DNA of 64,000 nucleotides from an uncultured Clostridia bacterium. Its GTDB lineage: Bacteria > Bacillota > Clostridia > Oscillospirales > CAG-272. Location: the NCBI GenBank assembly GCA_946407735.1, contig CAMJPL010000003.1, positions 89,457 through 153,456 on the forward strand. The letters are read 5' to 3'. Each line of letters begins with the position of its first letter. Positions within the stretch are counted from its first letter, which is position 1. Shown here in pieces: positions 25,342-33,522 of this stretch. Below the pieces are notes generated by a model. That model saw nothing but the letters and a program-made list of their open reading frames with translations, ran no database searches and was not told where the DNA came from. The position numbers were made by a program, and so were the translations under genes.

Positions 25342-27309
25342 TCAGTAATCTATGACCGCCATCGCGTGCAGATCGAGTTTGTCTACAGTATATGTGAGCT
25401 TTCCGTTTTCATAACTGAACGGGATATCGCGGTTTTCGGGCGCGAGATATACCCGCTTAGGCTCCCTGCCGATGTTCAGGGTGACGCTGACGTTATAGAG
25501 CGGGATAACGTCCTCGATGACCTCGATCCCGCTGCCGCGTCTTACCGGCGAGGCGTAAAGGAGGTGATTCACGAGGCGGTGCTCATCCTGCTGATCCATC
25601 AGGGTCACGACGCCCTGAGCCGGAAGATCGGTCGTGAGGGTCTTTTTGTCCCCGAGCAGAAGGTCGATCATATTGACCGCGATCAGCTTCGCTATCAGGC
25701 TGCCCTTGTGCGCGTACTCGCAGAAGATCTCGGTCGAGATATATCCGCCGTCGGCGCCGGTCGTTGCCGCCGGGAGGCAGGTGGATTTGTCGTTCGGCGT
25801 GTGCTGATGGGAGGAGAATGCGAAGGTGGTGCGGTTGAAGTATGGATTCTCGCGAGTTATCGGGATCTCCGCTCCTTCCTTCGCCTTTATGTCATGCGAC
25901 TGCTCGTAGATGACATAGGCGGAATCGCCGAGGCATCCGAGATCGAACTTCGGACGGAAATATACCGGACGGTAAGCGCTCGGGCCGACATAGTCGCAGC
26001 CGAGATCGAGCGCGAAGGCGTCGCCGTCGCCGAGCCCGCTCTCGCCTGTCGCCAGGACCTTGCCGCCCTTGGAGGTGAAGTCCTTTATCTTCGCCGTAAG
26101 CTTCGCGTCGAGGCGGATGTGGTCGGGAAGGATGAGCAGCCTGTAGCTGTCGAGCGGCTGCTCGGTGTCGATCACGTCGAAGAGATATTTTCCCTCGAGC
26201 ATTATCCTGACGGCTCCGGCGTCGGCGTCGGCGCCGCTGTGATGCATTATTTTGGCCGAGCCGTAGTAGTTGGCGGCGGCCTCCTCCGACAGGATCGCGA
26301 TATCGGCGACGCTCTTTACATTGTCGAGCCACGGCTCGCGCTCCTCTACCTCTTTATACGCTGCTCCGATGAGATCGTATGTGGCCTCCTCGAAGTGACC
26401 GTCGGGATGGAGCTGGTCGCCGATAGAGCATTTCGCTCCGAAGGCGGTGCAAAGAGCCTCCTCGTATCTCAGCGCGTTCGGATGCTTGAAGCCGCCGAAT
26501 TCGCCCCATGTCGTATGGAATTTGCCGGTCATGCCGAGGAACTGCTTTCCGAGGGTGCGGGAATAGGCGGCGGAAAGCGGGAAGTGATCGTAGCCCCAGC
26601 CTCCGGTCGGCAGCGACTCGAGCTCGAGATGGGTGTCGACGTCGGCGAGATCGCGGCGGCCGCGGCGGATGTGTCCGCTGTTGTGGAAGACGGGGAGACC
26701 GGGCTTGATCGAGTCAACGGCTTCTCTAACCCTGCGGCAGTAGTTTTTATAGACCCTTTCGCCGAGCTCGCGGGCGTTCTCGTCGTCATAGGGATCCTTG
26801 CCCTCTTCAAGCAGCGTCCTTACGCAGTACTGGCACCAGCAGGTGCGGACTCCGACTATGTCGAGGAAGATGCCGTCGGCGTCGTAGTTGCGGACGACTT
26901 CCTTTATCTGCGGGATGAGATAGTCGAGATACGGCGAGTTCATGCAGAACTCATGATACATCGGGTATTCCCAGTTTATCTTGTCGTCCTTGCCGCGCCT
27001 CAGCCATTCGGGATGACGGCGCGCCATCTTCTCGTCGAGACCGGCGGACAGATATACCGGGGTCTTCACCCCGATCTCATGCGCGGCTTCGATCTGAGCG
27101 CCGAGCAGGTCGAAATGAAGGTTTGGATGCTGCTCGTTCGCCATCGACGGATGATAGGCCCATCCGTGGTGGCATTTGGAGAACACCGTTATTGAATTCA
27201 CATGTCCGCGGCGCAGGGCGTCCTGAAACTGTTCCTTGGAAAACTTCGATCCGATCCCGGGGATCTTCTCAGAGGTGTGGAAATCAAGATGTATCTGTCT
27301 GAAATTCAT
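25342..27309 (-). CDS. GHL6-type putative glycoside hydrolase with beta-galactosidase trimerisation-like domain
   Basis: A 655-residue cytosolic-type protein. Its N-terminal TIM barrel (about 1-330), with TVFSKCHHGWAYHPS, HFDLLGAQIEAAHEIG and DADGIFLDIVG (catalytic Asp/Glu candidates), matches the hypothetical glycosyl hydrolase 6 pattern. The middle (about 335-560) looks like the flavodoxin-like trimerisation domain of GH42 beta-galactosidases (LLILPDHIRLDA, GGKVLATGESGL), and a small C-terminal beta domain follows. The substrate is unknown. It is the first gene of the four-gene operon, with an AGGAGG ribosome site and a candidate promoter at 27352-27381. Confidence 0.83.
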   Translation of the reverse strand: MNFRQIHLDFHTSEKIPGIGSKFSKEQFQDALRRGHVNSITVFSKCHHGWAYHPSMANEQHPNLHFDLLGAQIEAAHEIGVKTPVYLSAGLDEKMARRHPEWLRRGKDDKINWEYPMYHEFCMNSPYLDYLIPQIKEVVRNYDADGIFLDIVGVRTCWCQYCVRTLLEEGKDPYDDENARELGERVYKNYCRRVREAVDSIKPGLPVFHNSGHIRRGRRDLADVDTHLELESLPTGGWGYDHFPLSAAYSRTLGKQFLGMTGKFHTTWGEFGGFKHPNALRYEEALCTAFGAKCSIGDQLHPDGHFEEATYDLIGAAYKEVEEREPWLDNVKSVADIAILSEEAAANYYGSAKIMHHSGADADAGAVRIMLEGKYLFDVIDTEQPLDSYRLLILPDHIRLDAKLTAKIKDFTSKGGKVLATGESGLGDGDAFALDLGCDYVGPSAYRPVYFRPKFDLGCLGDSAYVIYEQSHDIKAKEGAEIPITRENPYFNRTTFAFSSHQHTPNDKSTCLPAATTGADGGYISTEIFCEYAHKGSLIAKLIAVNMIDLLLGDKKTLTTDLPAQGVVTLMDQQDEHRLVNHLLYASPVRRGSGIEVIEDVIPLYNVSVTLNIGREPKRVYLAPENRDIPFSYENGKLTYTVDKLDLHAMAVIDY

Positions 27310-27351
27310 TTAGGCCTCCTGTCGGTCGTATGTTGCTTATTTTAACACAAA

Positions 27352-27381
27352 ATTATGTTTTTACCGATTCTCCATTGACAA
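27352..27381 (-). promoter_or_regulatory. Candidate promoter for the four-gene operon (27309 to 21875)
   Basis: Minus strand TTGTCA (27376-27381), 18-bp spacer, CATAAT (27352-27357). It overlaps the -35 box of an opposite promoter. Confidence 0.5.
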
Positions 27382-27404
27382 ACGGTTAAGCGAAGAGTTA
27401 TAAT
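27375..27404 (+). promoter_or_regulatory. Orphan plus-strand promoter facing a minus-strand gene
   Basis: TTGACA (27375-27380), 18-bp spacer, TATAAT (27399-27404). No plus-strand gene follows; transcription would run antisense into the phosphatase gene that ends at 27439. Confidence 0.5.
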
Positions 27405-27438
27405 ATTAATGATGTTACATCAATAAATGATTGTAGTT

Positions 27439-27912
27439 TTATTTCAGCTTTCCGCTCCTGACGCGGCCGAGCAGGGCCTCGCAGCCGGAGTATATGTCGT
27501 CGTAAGCCTCCGAGAACCTCCCGCTGTACCACGGATCGGAAATGACGCCGGTCCCCGAGTAGCTGCCGAGGAGCCGGAGCTTTCCGTCGGGGTCGCCGCC
27601 GAACAGCTCCCTCATCTGGCGCATGTTGATCTCGTCCATGCCGATAAGAAGATCGAAATCGTCATAGTCGCTTTTTCTGAGGACTTTCGCCCGGTGCTCG
27701 CGGAAGCTGAGCCCGTGCTTCTCGAGCTCATATTCCGCCGGAGGGAATATGGGATTCCCGATGCCGTTCACCATCTCCTCCGCCGTCGCCGCCGAGGACG
27801 CGCACGATACCTTATCCGAAAGCCCGGCTTTCTCGATCATGTCGGAGAATATCCTCTCGGCCATAGGGCTGCGGCATATATTCCCCCAGCAGACGAACAT
27901 TATCCTTATCAT
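27439..27912 (-). CDS. Low-molecular-weight protein-tyrosine phosphatase
   Basis: A 157-residue phosphatase with the P-loop C-x5-R at residues 8-14 (VCWGNICRSP) and the general-acid aspartate in DPWYSG. Length and motifs fit the LMW-PTP family, cytosolic enzymes that dephosphorylate tyrosine kinases or exopolysaccharide regulators. A tryptophan replaces the usual Leu/Thr after the catalytic cysteine. The ATG at 27912 overlaps the upstream SGNH hydrolase stop (ATGA), a sign of translational coupling. No tyrosine kinase is in the window. Confidence 0.93.
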   Translation of the reverse strand: MIRIMFVCWGNICRSPMAERIFSDMIEKAGLSDKVSCASSAATAEEMVNGIGNPIFPPAEYELEKHGLSFREHRAKVLRKSDYDDFDLLIGMDEINMRQMRELFGGDPDGKLRLLGSYSGTGVISDPWYSGRFSEAYDDIYSGCEALLGRVRSGKLK

Positions 27913-28541
27913 AAGCCTTCTCCGATCCCCAGTATCCCGGCGGCCGCGTCGAGGACGCGGTGAGCCATCATGCAGTGCCCGGCCTCTGTCGGATGGACGC
28001 CGTCCCATATCCAGTATTTGTCGCCGTTCTCGGCGGCGAGACGGCTGAACTCGTCCTGAAGCGGCACGAACACCGCCCCGTAATCCTCCGCCACCTTTTC
28101 GGCCGATCTTCTGAGCGCGTCGACGGTCTTTACCGTTTCCGCGTCCTTTTTCAGCGTGAACGGCTCGAGGATGACGAGCCTGAGCTCCGGCGACACGCCT
28201 TTCAGGCTGTCTATCAGCTCATGGTAAAGCGCGGGATAGTCTTCGAGAGTCATTTTGCCGCGCATGATCGCCCCGGCGTCGTTCGCGCCGATAAGGATCA
28301 TCATCACGTCCGGCTTTATGTCGAGCGCGTCCTTCTGCCATCTCGCCTTGAGATCGAGCAGGGAATTGCTTGAAACCCCGCGGTTCACGCACTCGAATTT
28401 CCCGGGATAGCGGTACATGAGCTCGCCCGTGACGATATAAACCCATGTGTGTCCGATCTGGTGGTTCAGATCCCATCGGGACGATTCTTCCTTCAGCCTG
28501 TTGCCGTCGGTTATCGAATCTCCCTGAAACAGTATTTTCAT
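27909..28541 (-). CDS. SGNH/GDSL-family esterase
   Basis: A 210-residue hydrolase with all four SGNH blocks: GDSITDGN (catalytic Ser), NRGVSSNS (Gly), GANDA (Asn) and WDGVHPTEAGH (Asp, His). No signal peptide follows the chosen ATG, so it is probably a cytosolic sugar or xylan-type acetylesterase acting on imported oligosaccharides. The open frame extends to 28637, but the ATG at 28541 has an AGGAG ribosome site and sits below a promoter at 28578-28606. It overlaps the phosphatase gene by 4 bp. Confidence 0.92.
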   Translation of the reverse strand: MKILFQGDSITDGNRLKEESSRWDLNHQIGHTWVYIVTGELMYRYPGKFECVNRGVSSNSLLDLKARWQKDALDIKPDVMMILIGANDAGAIMRGKMTLEDYPALYHELIDSLKGVSPELRLVILEPFTLKKDAETVKTVDALRRSAEKVAEDYGAVFVPLQDEFSRLAAENGDKYWIWDGVHPTEAGHCMMAHRVLDAAAGILGIGEGL

Positions 28542-28577
28542 AGATCTATTCTCCTGAAAGTAATCGGCTTCCCGTAT

Positions 28578-28606
28578 ATTATACCATAAAGATATCCAAA
28601 AATCAA
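28578..28606 (-). promoter_or_regulatory. Sigma-A promoter for the SGNH/phosphatase pair
   Basis: Minus strand TTGATT (28601-28606), 17-bp spacer, TATAAT (28578-28583), 36 bp before the SGNH start. Confidence 0.7.
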
Positions 28607-28660
28607 TTTTTCCGGAAATATTCTTCGGCAAATTCAAAACTTGACAAGGAGCTCTGAGAT

Positions 28661-31192
28661 ATGCGATCAGTATTCAGCGAAATGCTCTCGGGCGGCAATT
28701 ATATCGCGCCCTTCCTGTGGCTTCACAACGAGGACGACAGCCTTATCGTCCGCGAGCTCGAAAGGATACACGAATGCGGCATCGGCGCCGTCTGCCTTGA
28801 GTCCCGCACGCACGACGAGTTCTGCCGCGACGGCTGGTGGAGCGACATCCGACTGATCTTTGACACCTGCAGAAGACTCGGCATGAAGGTTTGGATACTC
28901 GACGACAAGCATTTCCCGTCGGGCTATGCCAACGGAGCGTTCGAGCACGGCCATGACGACCTTCTGATAAAGGAGATCTCCGAGCATCACGTCGATATCG
29001 TCGGACCGGTCAGGGGCGGCGCGATAATCGCCGACGGCTTCAAGGAGGAAAAGGAGGACGAGCTTCTCGCCGCGATAGCCATGAAGCGCCTGCCGGGCGA
29101 GCAGATATACACCGGCGAGATGTACGACCTTACGGGCGGATATAAAGACGGCATGCTGTATTTCGATCTCCCCGAGGGCGTTTACAGCGTAGCCCTGCTG
29201 ATGAAGACCCGCTCCGGCGTAAGGAACCGCACCTACGGTGACAAGCTCGACCCGAGAGCGACCGACGTTTACATAGACGCCGTCTATCAGCCGCATTACG
29301 ACCGCTTCGCAGACGAGTTCGGCGGTACCTTCCTCGGCTTCTTCTCTGACGAGCCGGGGATATACAACGACTCGAAGCGCAGCTTCGCCGCGCCTATCGG
29401 CGAGAGGTTCACGCATTACCCGTGGAACGATTATGTCGCCGCCGAGCTTGAAAAGACATTCGGCGCCGGGTATATGAAAAAGCTGTGCGGCATATGGTTC
29501 GATTTCGCCGACGGCACCTCGCAGACGGCGCGCACCGAATACATGAACATCGTAACCCGTCTTTACGACGAGAATTTCGGCTCGAGGATCGGCAGGTGGT
29601 GTGAGGAGCACGGCTGCATGTACATCGGCCACGTCATCGAGGACAACAACACCCACTACAAGCTGACGAACGGGAACGGGCATTATTTCCGCGCCCTCGC
29701 GGGTCAGCATATGTCTGGGATAGACGTCGTGCTGCATCAGATCGTGCCGGGACTCACCGAGTACTCGAATACCGGCTGCGTCAGCTACAGGCAGATGGAC
29801 AACGTCTTCTTCCACTATGTCCTCGCCAAGCTCGGCTCGTCTCTCGCCGTCCTCGACAAAAAGAAGAACGGCCTCGCCATGTGCGAGATATTCGGCGCGT
29901 ACGGCTGGGCCGAGGGTACGAAGCTGATGAAATACCTCACCGACCATATGCTGGTAAGAGGCATCAATTATTTCGTCCCTCACGCCTTCTCGCCGAAGCC
30001 GGACGATCCCGACTGCCCGCCGAACTTCTATGACAGCGGCAAAAACCCGGAATACCGCTATTTCGGCGCTTTGATGCAGTATATGAACAGGATGTCGCGT
30101 CTTCTCAGCGGCGGGGAGCATGTCTGTGACGTCGGGCTCATATATGACGCCGAGGCGGCATGGTCGGCGAAGGACAGGACGCCGATGCAGGATATCGCGA
30201 AGGTTCTCTACGATTCCCAGATCGACTATGAGATCGTGCCGTATGACCTGCTGAGCGAAAGCGCCGGGCGCTACAAGGTGATCATCCTGCCTTACGCGTC
30301 GTATATCCCGCCCGAAGATCTCGCGGCGCTGAAGAAGATCGGCGGCGCGCCGGATGTGAAGCTCATCTGCGTCGGCAGCGGCGGGAGATCCGTTCCCGGC
30401 TTCGGCTTTGTGCCTCTGGATTCGCTTGCAGGGTATCTTTCCGACATGAGAGACGTCACGCTCTCGGACAGCAGCAAATTCGTCCGCGCGATGCATTACA
30501 GGAAGTCCGGCTCCGACGTCTATATGCTGATAAACGAAGACATAACGAAGACCGTCGAAACGTCGGTCAGGTTGAGAGGTTTCGGCGGAGGGAAATATCT
30601 TCTCTCTGACATATACGGCTGCCGCGCCTCCGTTTTTGACAGCCCGAACGGTCTTATAGACGTGACGCTCCCGCCGTACCAGTCCGTCGTCATAATCCCC
30701 GGCGAGTCTGACACGGGAGAGTTCGAGCCGTATGACGAGATCCTTTACAGGGATCTCCCCGGCGGGCGCACCGTCAGACCCGAATGGGAGATATCGGTAT
30801 GCGCCGAGAAGGACTATCCCGATTTCAGACCGTACCGGACGGTGTCGGAGCTTATCAACATCGCGTCCCCGGACGAGATGCCCGATTTCGCCGGGCATAT
30901 AATGTATAAGGCGGTGTTCGATCTCGATGACAGCGAGGGTGACGGGCGGCTGATCCTAGATCTGGGCGATGTCGGGGAGGTCTCGCAGGCAGAGCTCAAC
31001 GGCAGACCGCTCGGCGTCCGCAGGCTCCCGCCGCACAGATACGACATCACCGACAGCGCGGTAAAACAGGGCAACGTGCTTACCGTGACGGTGTCGACTA
31101 CGTCGGCGTACAGATACCGCGACCCGTTCTCGAAGTTCCTTCTTCTTGAGCCCGAAGGGCTTCTCGGACCGGTGAGGATCATAAGGGTTTGA
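28661..31192 (+). CDS. Large putative glycoside hydrolase (GH106/jelly-roll-like)
   Basis: An 843-residue protein with no signal peptide. The N-terminal and central part has GIGAVCLESRTHDEF, KVWILDDKHFPSGYANG and GFFSDEPGIY, resembling a TIM-barrel glycosidase of the GH106 alpha-L-rhamnosidase type or relatives; the acidic residues in FSDEPG are plausible catalytic ones. A long middle region includes SYRQMDN and a flavodoxin-like stretch (IILPYASYIPPEDLAAL), and the C-terminal galactose-binding-like jelly roll (about 730-843, LILDLGDVGEVSQAELNG) fits these families. A rhamnosidase role would suit rhaBA further along, but the substrate is inferred only. An AGGAG ribosome site precedes the ATG. 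Confidence 0.75.
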   Translation: MRSVFSEMLSGGNYIAPFLWLHNEDDSLIVRELERIHECGIGAVCLESRTHDEFCRDGWWSDIRLIFDTCRRLGMKVWILDDKHFPSGYANGAFEHGHDDLLIKEISEHHVDIVGPVRGGAIIADGFKEEKEDELLAAIAMKRLPGEQIYTGEMYDLTGGYKDGMLYFDLPEGVYSVALLMKTRSGVRNRTYGDKLDPRATDVYIDAVYQPHYDRFADEFGGTFLGFFSDEPGIYNDSKRSFAAPIGERFTHYPWNDYVAAELEKTFGAGYMKKLCGIWFDFADGTSQTARTEYMNIVTRLYDENFGSRIGRWCEEHGCMYIGHVIEDNNTHYKLTNGNGHYFRALAGQHMSGIDVVLHQIVPGLTEYSNTGCVSYRQMDNVFFHYVLAKLGSSLAVLDKKKNGLAMCEIFGAYGWAEGTKLMKYLTDHMLVRGINYFVPHAFSPKPDDPDCPPNFYDSGKNPEYRYFGALMQYMNRMSRLLSGGEHVCDVGLIYDAEAAWSAKDRTPMQDIAKVLYDSQIDYEIVPYDLLSESAGRYKVIILPYASYIPPEDLAALKKIGGAPDVKLICVGSGGRSVPGFGFVPLDSLAGYLSDMRDVTLSDSSKFVRAMHYRKSGSDVYMLINEDITKTVETSVRLRGFGGGKYLLSDIYGCRASVFDSPNGLIDVTLPPYQSVVIIPGESDTGEFEPYDEILYRDLPGGRTVRPEWEISVCAEKDYPDFRPYRTVSELINIASPDEMPDFAGHIMYKAVFDLDDSEGDGRLILDLGDVGEVSQAELNGRPLGVRRLPPHRYDITDSAVKQGNVLTVTVSTTSAYRYRDPFSKFLLLEPEGLLGPVRIIRV

Positions 31193-31248
31193 CGTGAGCC
31201 GCGCGGAAAAGGCGCGATATATTCAGGAAAGACTGATCGGAGGAAGAT

Positions 31249-32766
31249 TTGTACAAAAACGGACTGCGTAAAAAACTCAGGGAGGCTGTTGTATCGGTGC
31301 TTCCCATCGCCGCAATAGTTCTGATCCTCTGCGCGGTCGTGACACCTGTGGCTACTGACACAATGCTTGCATTCATAGTCGGGACCGGGATGCTGATATT
31401 CGGTCTGGGGGTGTTCGCGTACGGCGCCGAGAACTCGATGACCAAGATCGGGAACCTCATCGGATCGAAGCTGACGGCCACCAGGCGCGAGCCGCTGATA
31501 ATCATTCTGAGCTTCGCGCTCGGCGCCATAATCACGATAGCCGAGCCGGACCTCGCCGTGCTCAGCGACAACGTGCCGCATATAAACTCGCTCGTACTCA
31601 AGATCACGATAGCTGTCGGAGTCGGACTGTTCCTTACTCTCAGCATGTGGAGGATCCTTCACGGTTTCCAGCTCAGGATAATCCTTATCGTCTCGTATGT
31701 CATCGTCTTCATCCTCGCCGCGATCTCCGATCCGAGATATCTCGCGGTCGCCTTCGACGCCGGAGGCGTGACGACGGGACCCATGACCGCGCCGTTCATC
31801 ATGGCGATGGGCATCGGTGTCGCGGCGATACGTTCCGACCGCAACGCCGAGGCGGACAGCTTCGGACTCGTCGGGCTCTGCTCGGTGGGACCGATACTTG
31901 CGGTGCTGATACTCGGTTTCTTCTATAAAGGAGAGGAAGGGATCATCTCGGCCGCCGAGGCCGGGAGCTACGCCGACACCTTCGAGCTCAGCGCCAGCTA
32001 TGTGAAGGCCGTTCCGCACTATATCTTTGAAGCCGGGATGTCGCTCCTTCCGGTAGCCCTGTTCTTCCTCGCGTTCCAGATATTCAGCCTGAAGCTGTCA
32101 AAGCTGCCGCTGATACGTATCCTCGCCGGCATGATGTTCACCTATACCGGCCTCGTGATCTTCCTCACCGGGGTGAACGTCGGCTTCTCGTCGATGGGAG
32201 TCATACTCGGCAGGAGCATGGCGGGCGGATGGAAGATGTATCTCCTCGTCCCGGTGGCGATCCTGATAGGCTGGTTCATAGTCAAGGCCGAACCGGCGGT
32301 CATAATCCTGACTAAGCAGGTCGAGGAGATCTCCGCCGGAGCGGTATCTGAAAAGGCGATGAACGCCGCGCTGAGCGTCGCCATCGCCTCCGCCGCCGGC
32401 ATAGCCATGCTGCGCGCTTTGACCGGGATAAACCTGTACTGGTTCCTCATCCCCGGCTACGCCGTGTCGCTGATCCTGTGTTCGGTGGTGCCGCAGATAT
32501 TCACGGCGATCGCCTTCGACGCCGGCGGCGTCGCATCGGGACCGATGTCCACCACGTTCATGCTCCCTCTTGTGATGGGCGCGTGCCAGGCGTCGGGAGG
32601 GAACATCCTGACCGACGCGTTCGGATGCGTGGCTCTGATTGCCCTGATGCCGCCGATAACGGTGCAGATAATGGGGCTCATCACGGTGCTGCGCTCCCGC
32701 CGCGCCGAGACCGTGCCGCCGGAGAGCTTCGCCGACGACGAGATAATCGAGCTCTGGGAGGTCTGA
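31249..32766 (+). CDS. DUF1538 family membrane protein
   Basis: A 505-residue integral membrane protein of about 12-14 helices with an internal duplication. The DUF1538 hallmark appears twice: FDAGGVTTGPMTAPFI (about residues 167-182) and FDAGGVASGPMSTTFM (about 423-438). The conserved FDAGG-G-M motifs likely line a transport path. The start is a TTG with GGAGG 5-6 nt upstream. A PII-like gene follows after 3 bp, implying that transport is controlled by a PII-type sensor. The substrate is unknown. The upstream hydrolase gene ends 56 bp earlier with no terminator seen. Confidence 0.9.
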   Translation: MYKNGLRKKLREAVVSVLPIAAIVLILCAVVTPVATDTMLAFIVGTGMLIFGLGVFAYGAENSMTKIGNLIGSKLTATRREPLIIILSFALGAIITIAEPDLAVLSDNVPHINSLVLKITIAVGVGLFLTLSMWRILHGFQLRIILIVSYVIVFILAAISDPRYLAVAFDAGGVTTGPMTAPFIMAMGIGVAAIRSDRNAEADSFGLVGLCSVGPILAVLILGFFYKGEEGIISAAEAGSYADTFELSASYVKAVPHYIFEAGMSLLPVALFFLAFQIFSLKLSKLPLIRILAGMMFTYTGLVIFLTGVNVGFSSMGVILGRSMAGGWKMYLLVPVAILIGWFIVKAEPAVIILTKQVEEISAGAVSEKAMNAALSVAIASAAGIAMLRALTGINLYWFLIPGYAVSLILCSVVPQIFTAIAFDAGGVASGPMSTTFMLPLVMGACQASGGNILTDAFGCVALIALMPPITVQIMGLITVLRSRRAETVPPESFADDEIIELWEV

Positions 32767-32769
32767 TTT

Positions 32770-33435
32770 ATGGTGCTCAACCTTGTGACGGTCATCACTG
32801 ACCGTACGAACGAAGATATAATGATCGGTATATGCGGCGAGCTCGGGCTGTCGGTCACCTTTACCGTACTCGGCCACGGCATGGCTAAAAGCGAGCATCT
32901 CGCGCTGTACGGCCTTGAGGCGACCGAAAAGGCGGCCGTGCTCACCTTCGCTGACGAGGACAAGACGAAGGAACTTATAAAGAGCGCGAGAAGGAAACTC
33001 AGCATAGACATACCCGGCAACGGCATACTGGTCAGCGTGCCTGTCAAAAGCATCGGAGGAGGCAAAACCTTGGCGTATCTCACGAACAACACCGTCCCGG
33101 GAGGGAAGAGCCCGGAGCTGAACGTCAGCCACGAGCTTATAATATGCATCCTGAATCAGGGCTATACCGACGACGTCATGGCGGCGGCGAGATCCGCCGG
33201 AGCGTCGGGCGGCACCGTCCTTCACGCCAAGGGCACAGGCGCTGATTTCGCCAGAAAATTCCTCGGCGTCTCGCTCGCCAGCGAGAAGGAGATACTTCTC
33301 ATAGTCGCCGAGGCGGAGGACAAATCCGCCATAATGAAGGCTATCACGGAGAAAACAGGCCCGCAGACCCCCGCCGGAGCGATAAGCGTGTCGCTTCCGG
33401 TTACCGAGGTCGCCGGACTGAGAGCGAAGATATGA
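32770..33435 (+). CDS. Tandem PII-like regulatory protein
   Basis: A 221-residue protein that appears to be two PII-like domains in one chain (about residues 1-105 and 118-221), each with the pattern beta-strand, helix and LVIVS-type strand; the second half has SHELIICILNQGYTDDVM and ISVSLPVTEVAGL. PII proteins sense ATP/ADP and 2-oxoglutarate or other ligands. Here the T-loop tyrosine of GlnB/GlnK is not evident, so a different ligand is likely. It starts 3 bp after the DUF1538 gene and almost certainly regulates that membrane protein. Ribosome sites lie inside the upstream gene's end. A strong terminator follows. Confidence 0.85.
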   Translation: MVLNLVTVITDRTNEDIMIGICGELGLSVTFTVLGHGMAKSEHLALYGLEATEKAAVLTFADEDKTKELIKSARRKLSIDIPGNGILVSVPVKSIGGGKTLAYLTNNTVPGGKSPELNVSHELIICILNQGYTDDVMAAARSAGASGGTVLHAKGTGADFARKFLGVSLASEKEILLIVAEAEDKSAIMKAITEKTGPQTPAGAISVSLPVTEVAGLRAKI

Positions 33436-33465
33436 CACATCTCTGTGATCTGCCTGAATGATATG

Positions 33466-33490
33466 AAAAACCGCCCCGCGGCGGTTTTTT
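33466..33490 (+). terminator. Intrinsic terminator after the DUF1538/PII unit
   Basis: Perfect 10-bp stem AAAAACCGCC (33466-33475) with GGCGGTTTTT (33480-33489), a 4-nt loop and a T-run of six. It may also serve the converging FAD oxidoreductase gene. Confidence 0.92.
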
Positions 33491-33522
33491 CTTATTTACG
33501 GATCGTATGATTTCGGCCTCTG

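Noticed and set aside
28667..30898. 743-codon open frame antisense to the large hydrolase gene
   Set aside because: A shadow of the coding strand; the translation has no recognisable motif and lacks a promoter or ribosome site.
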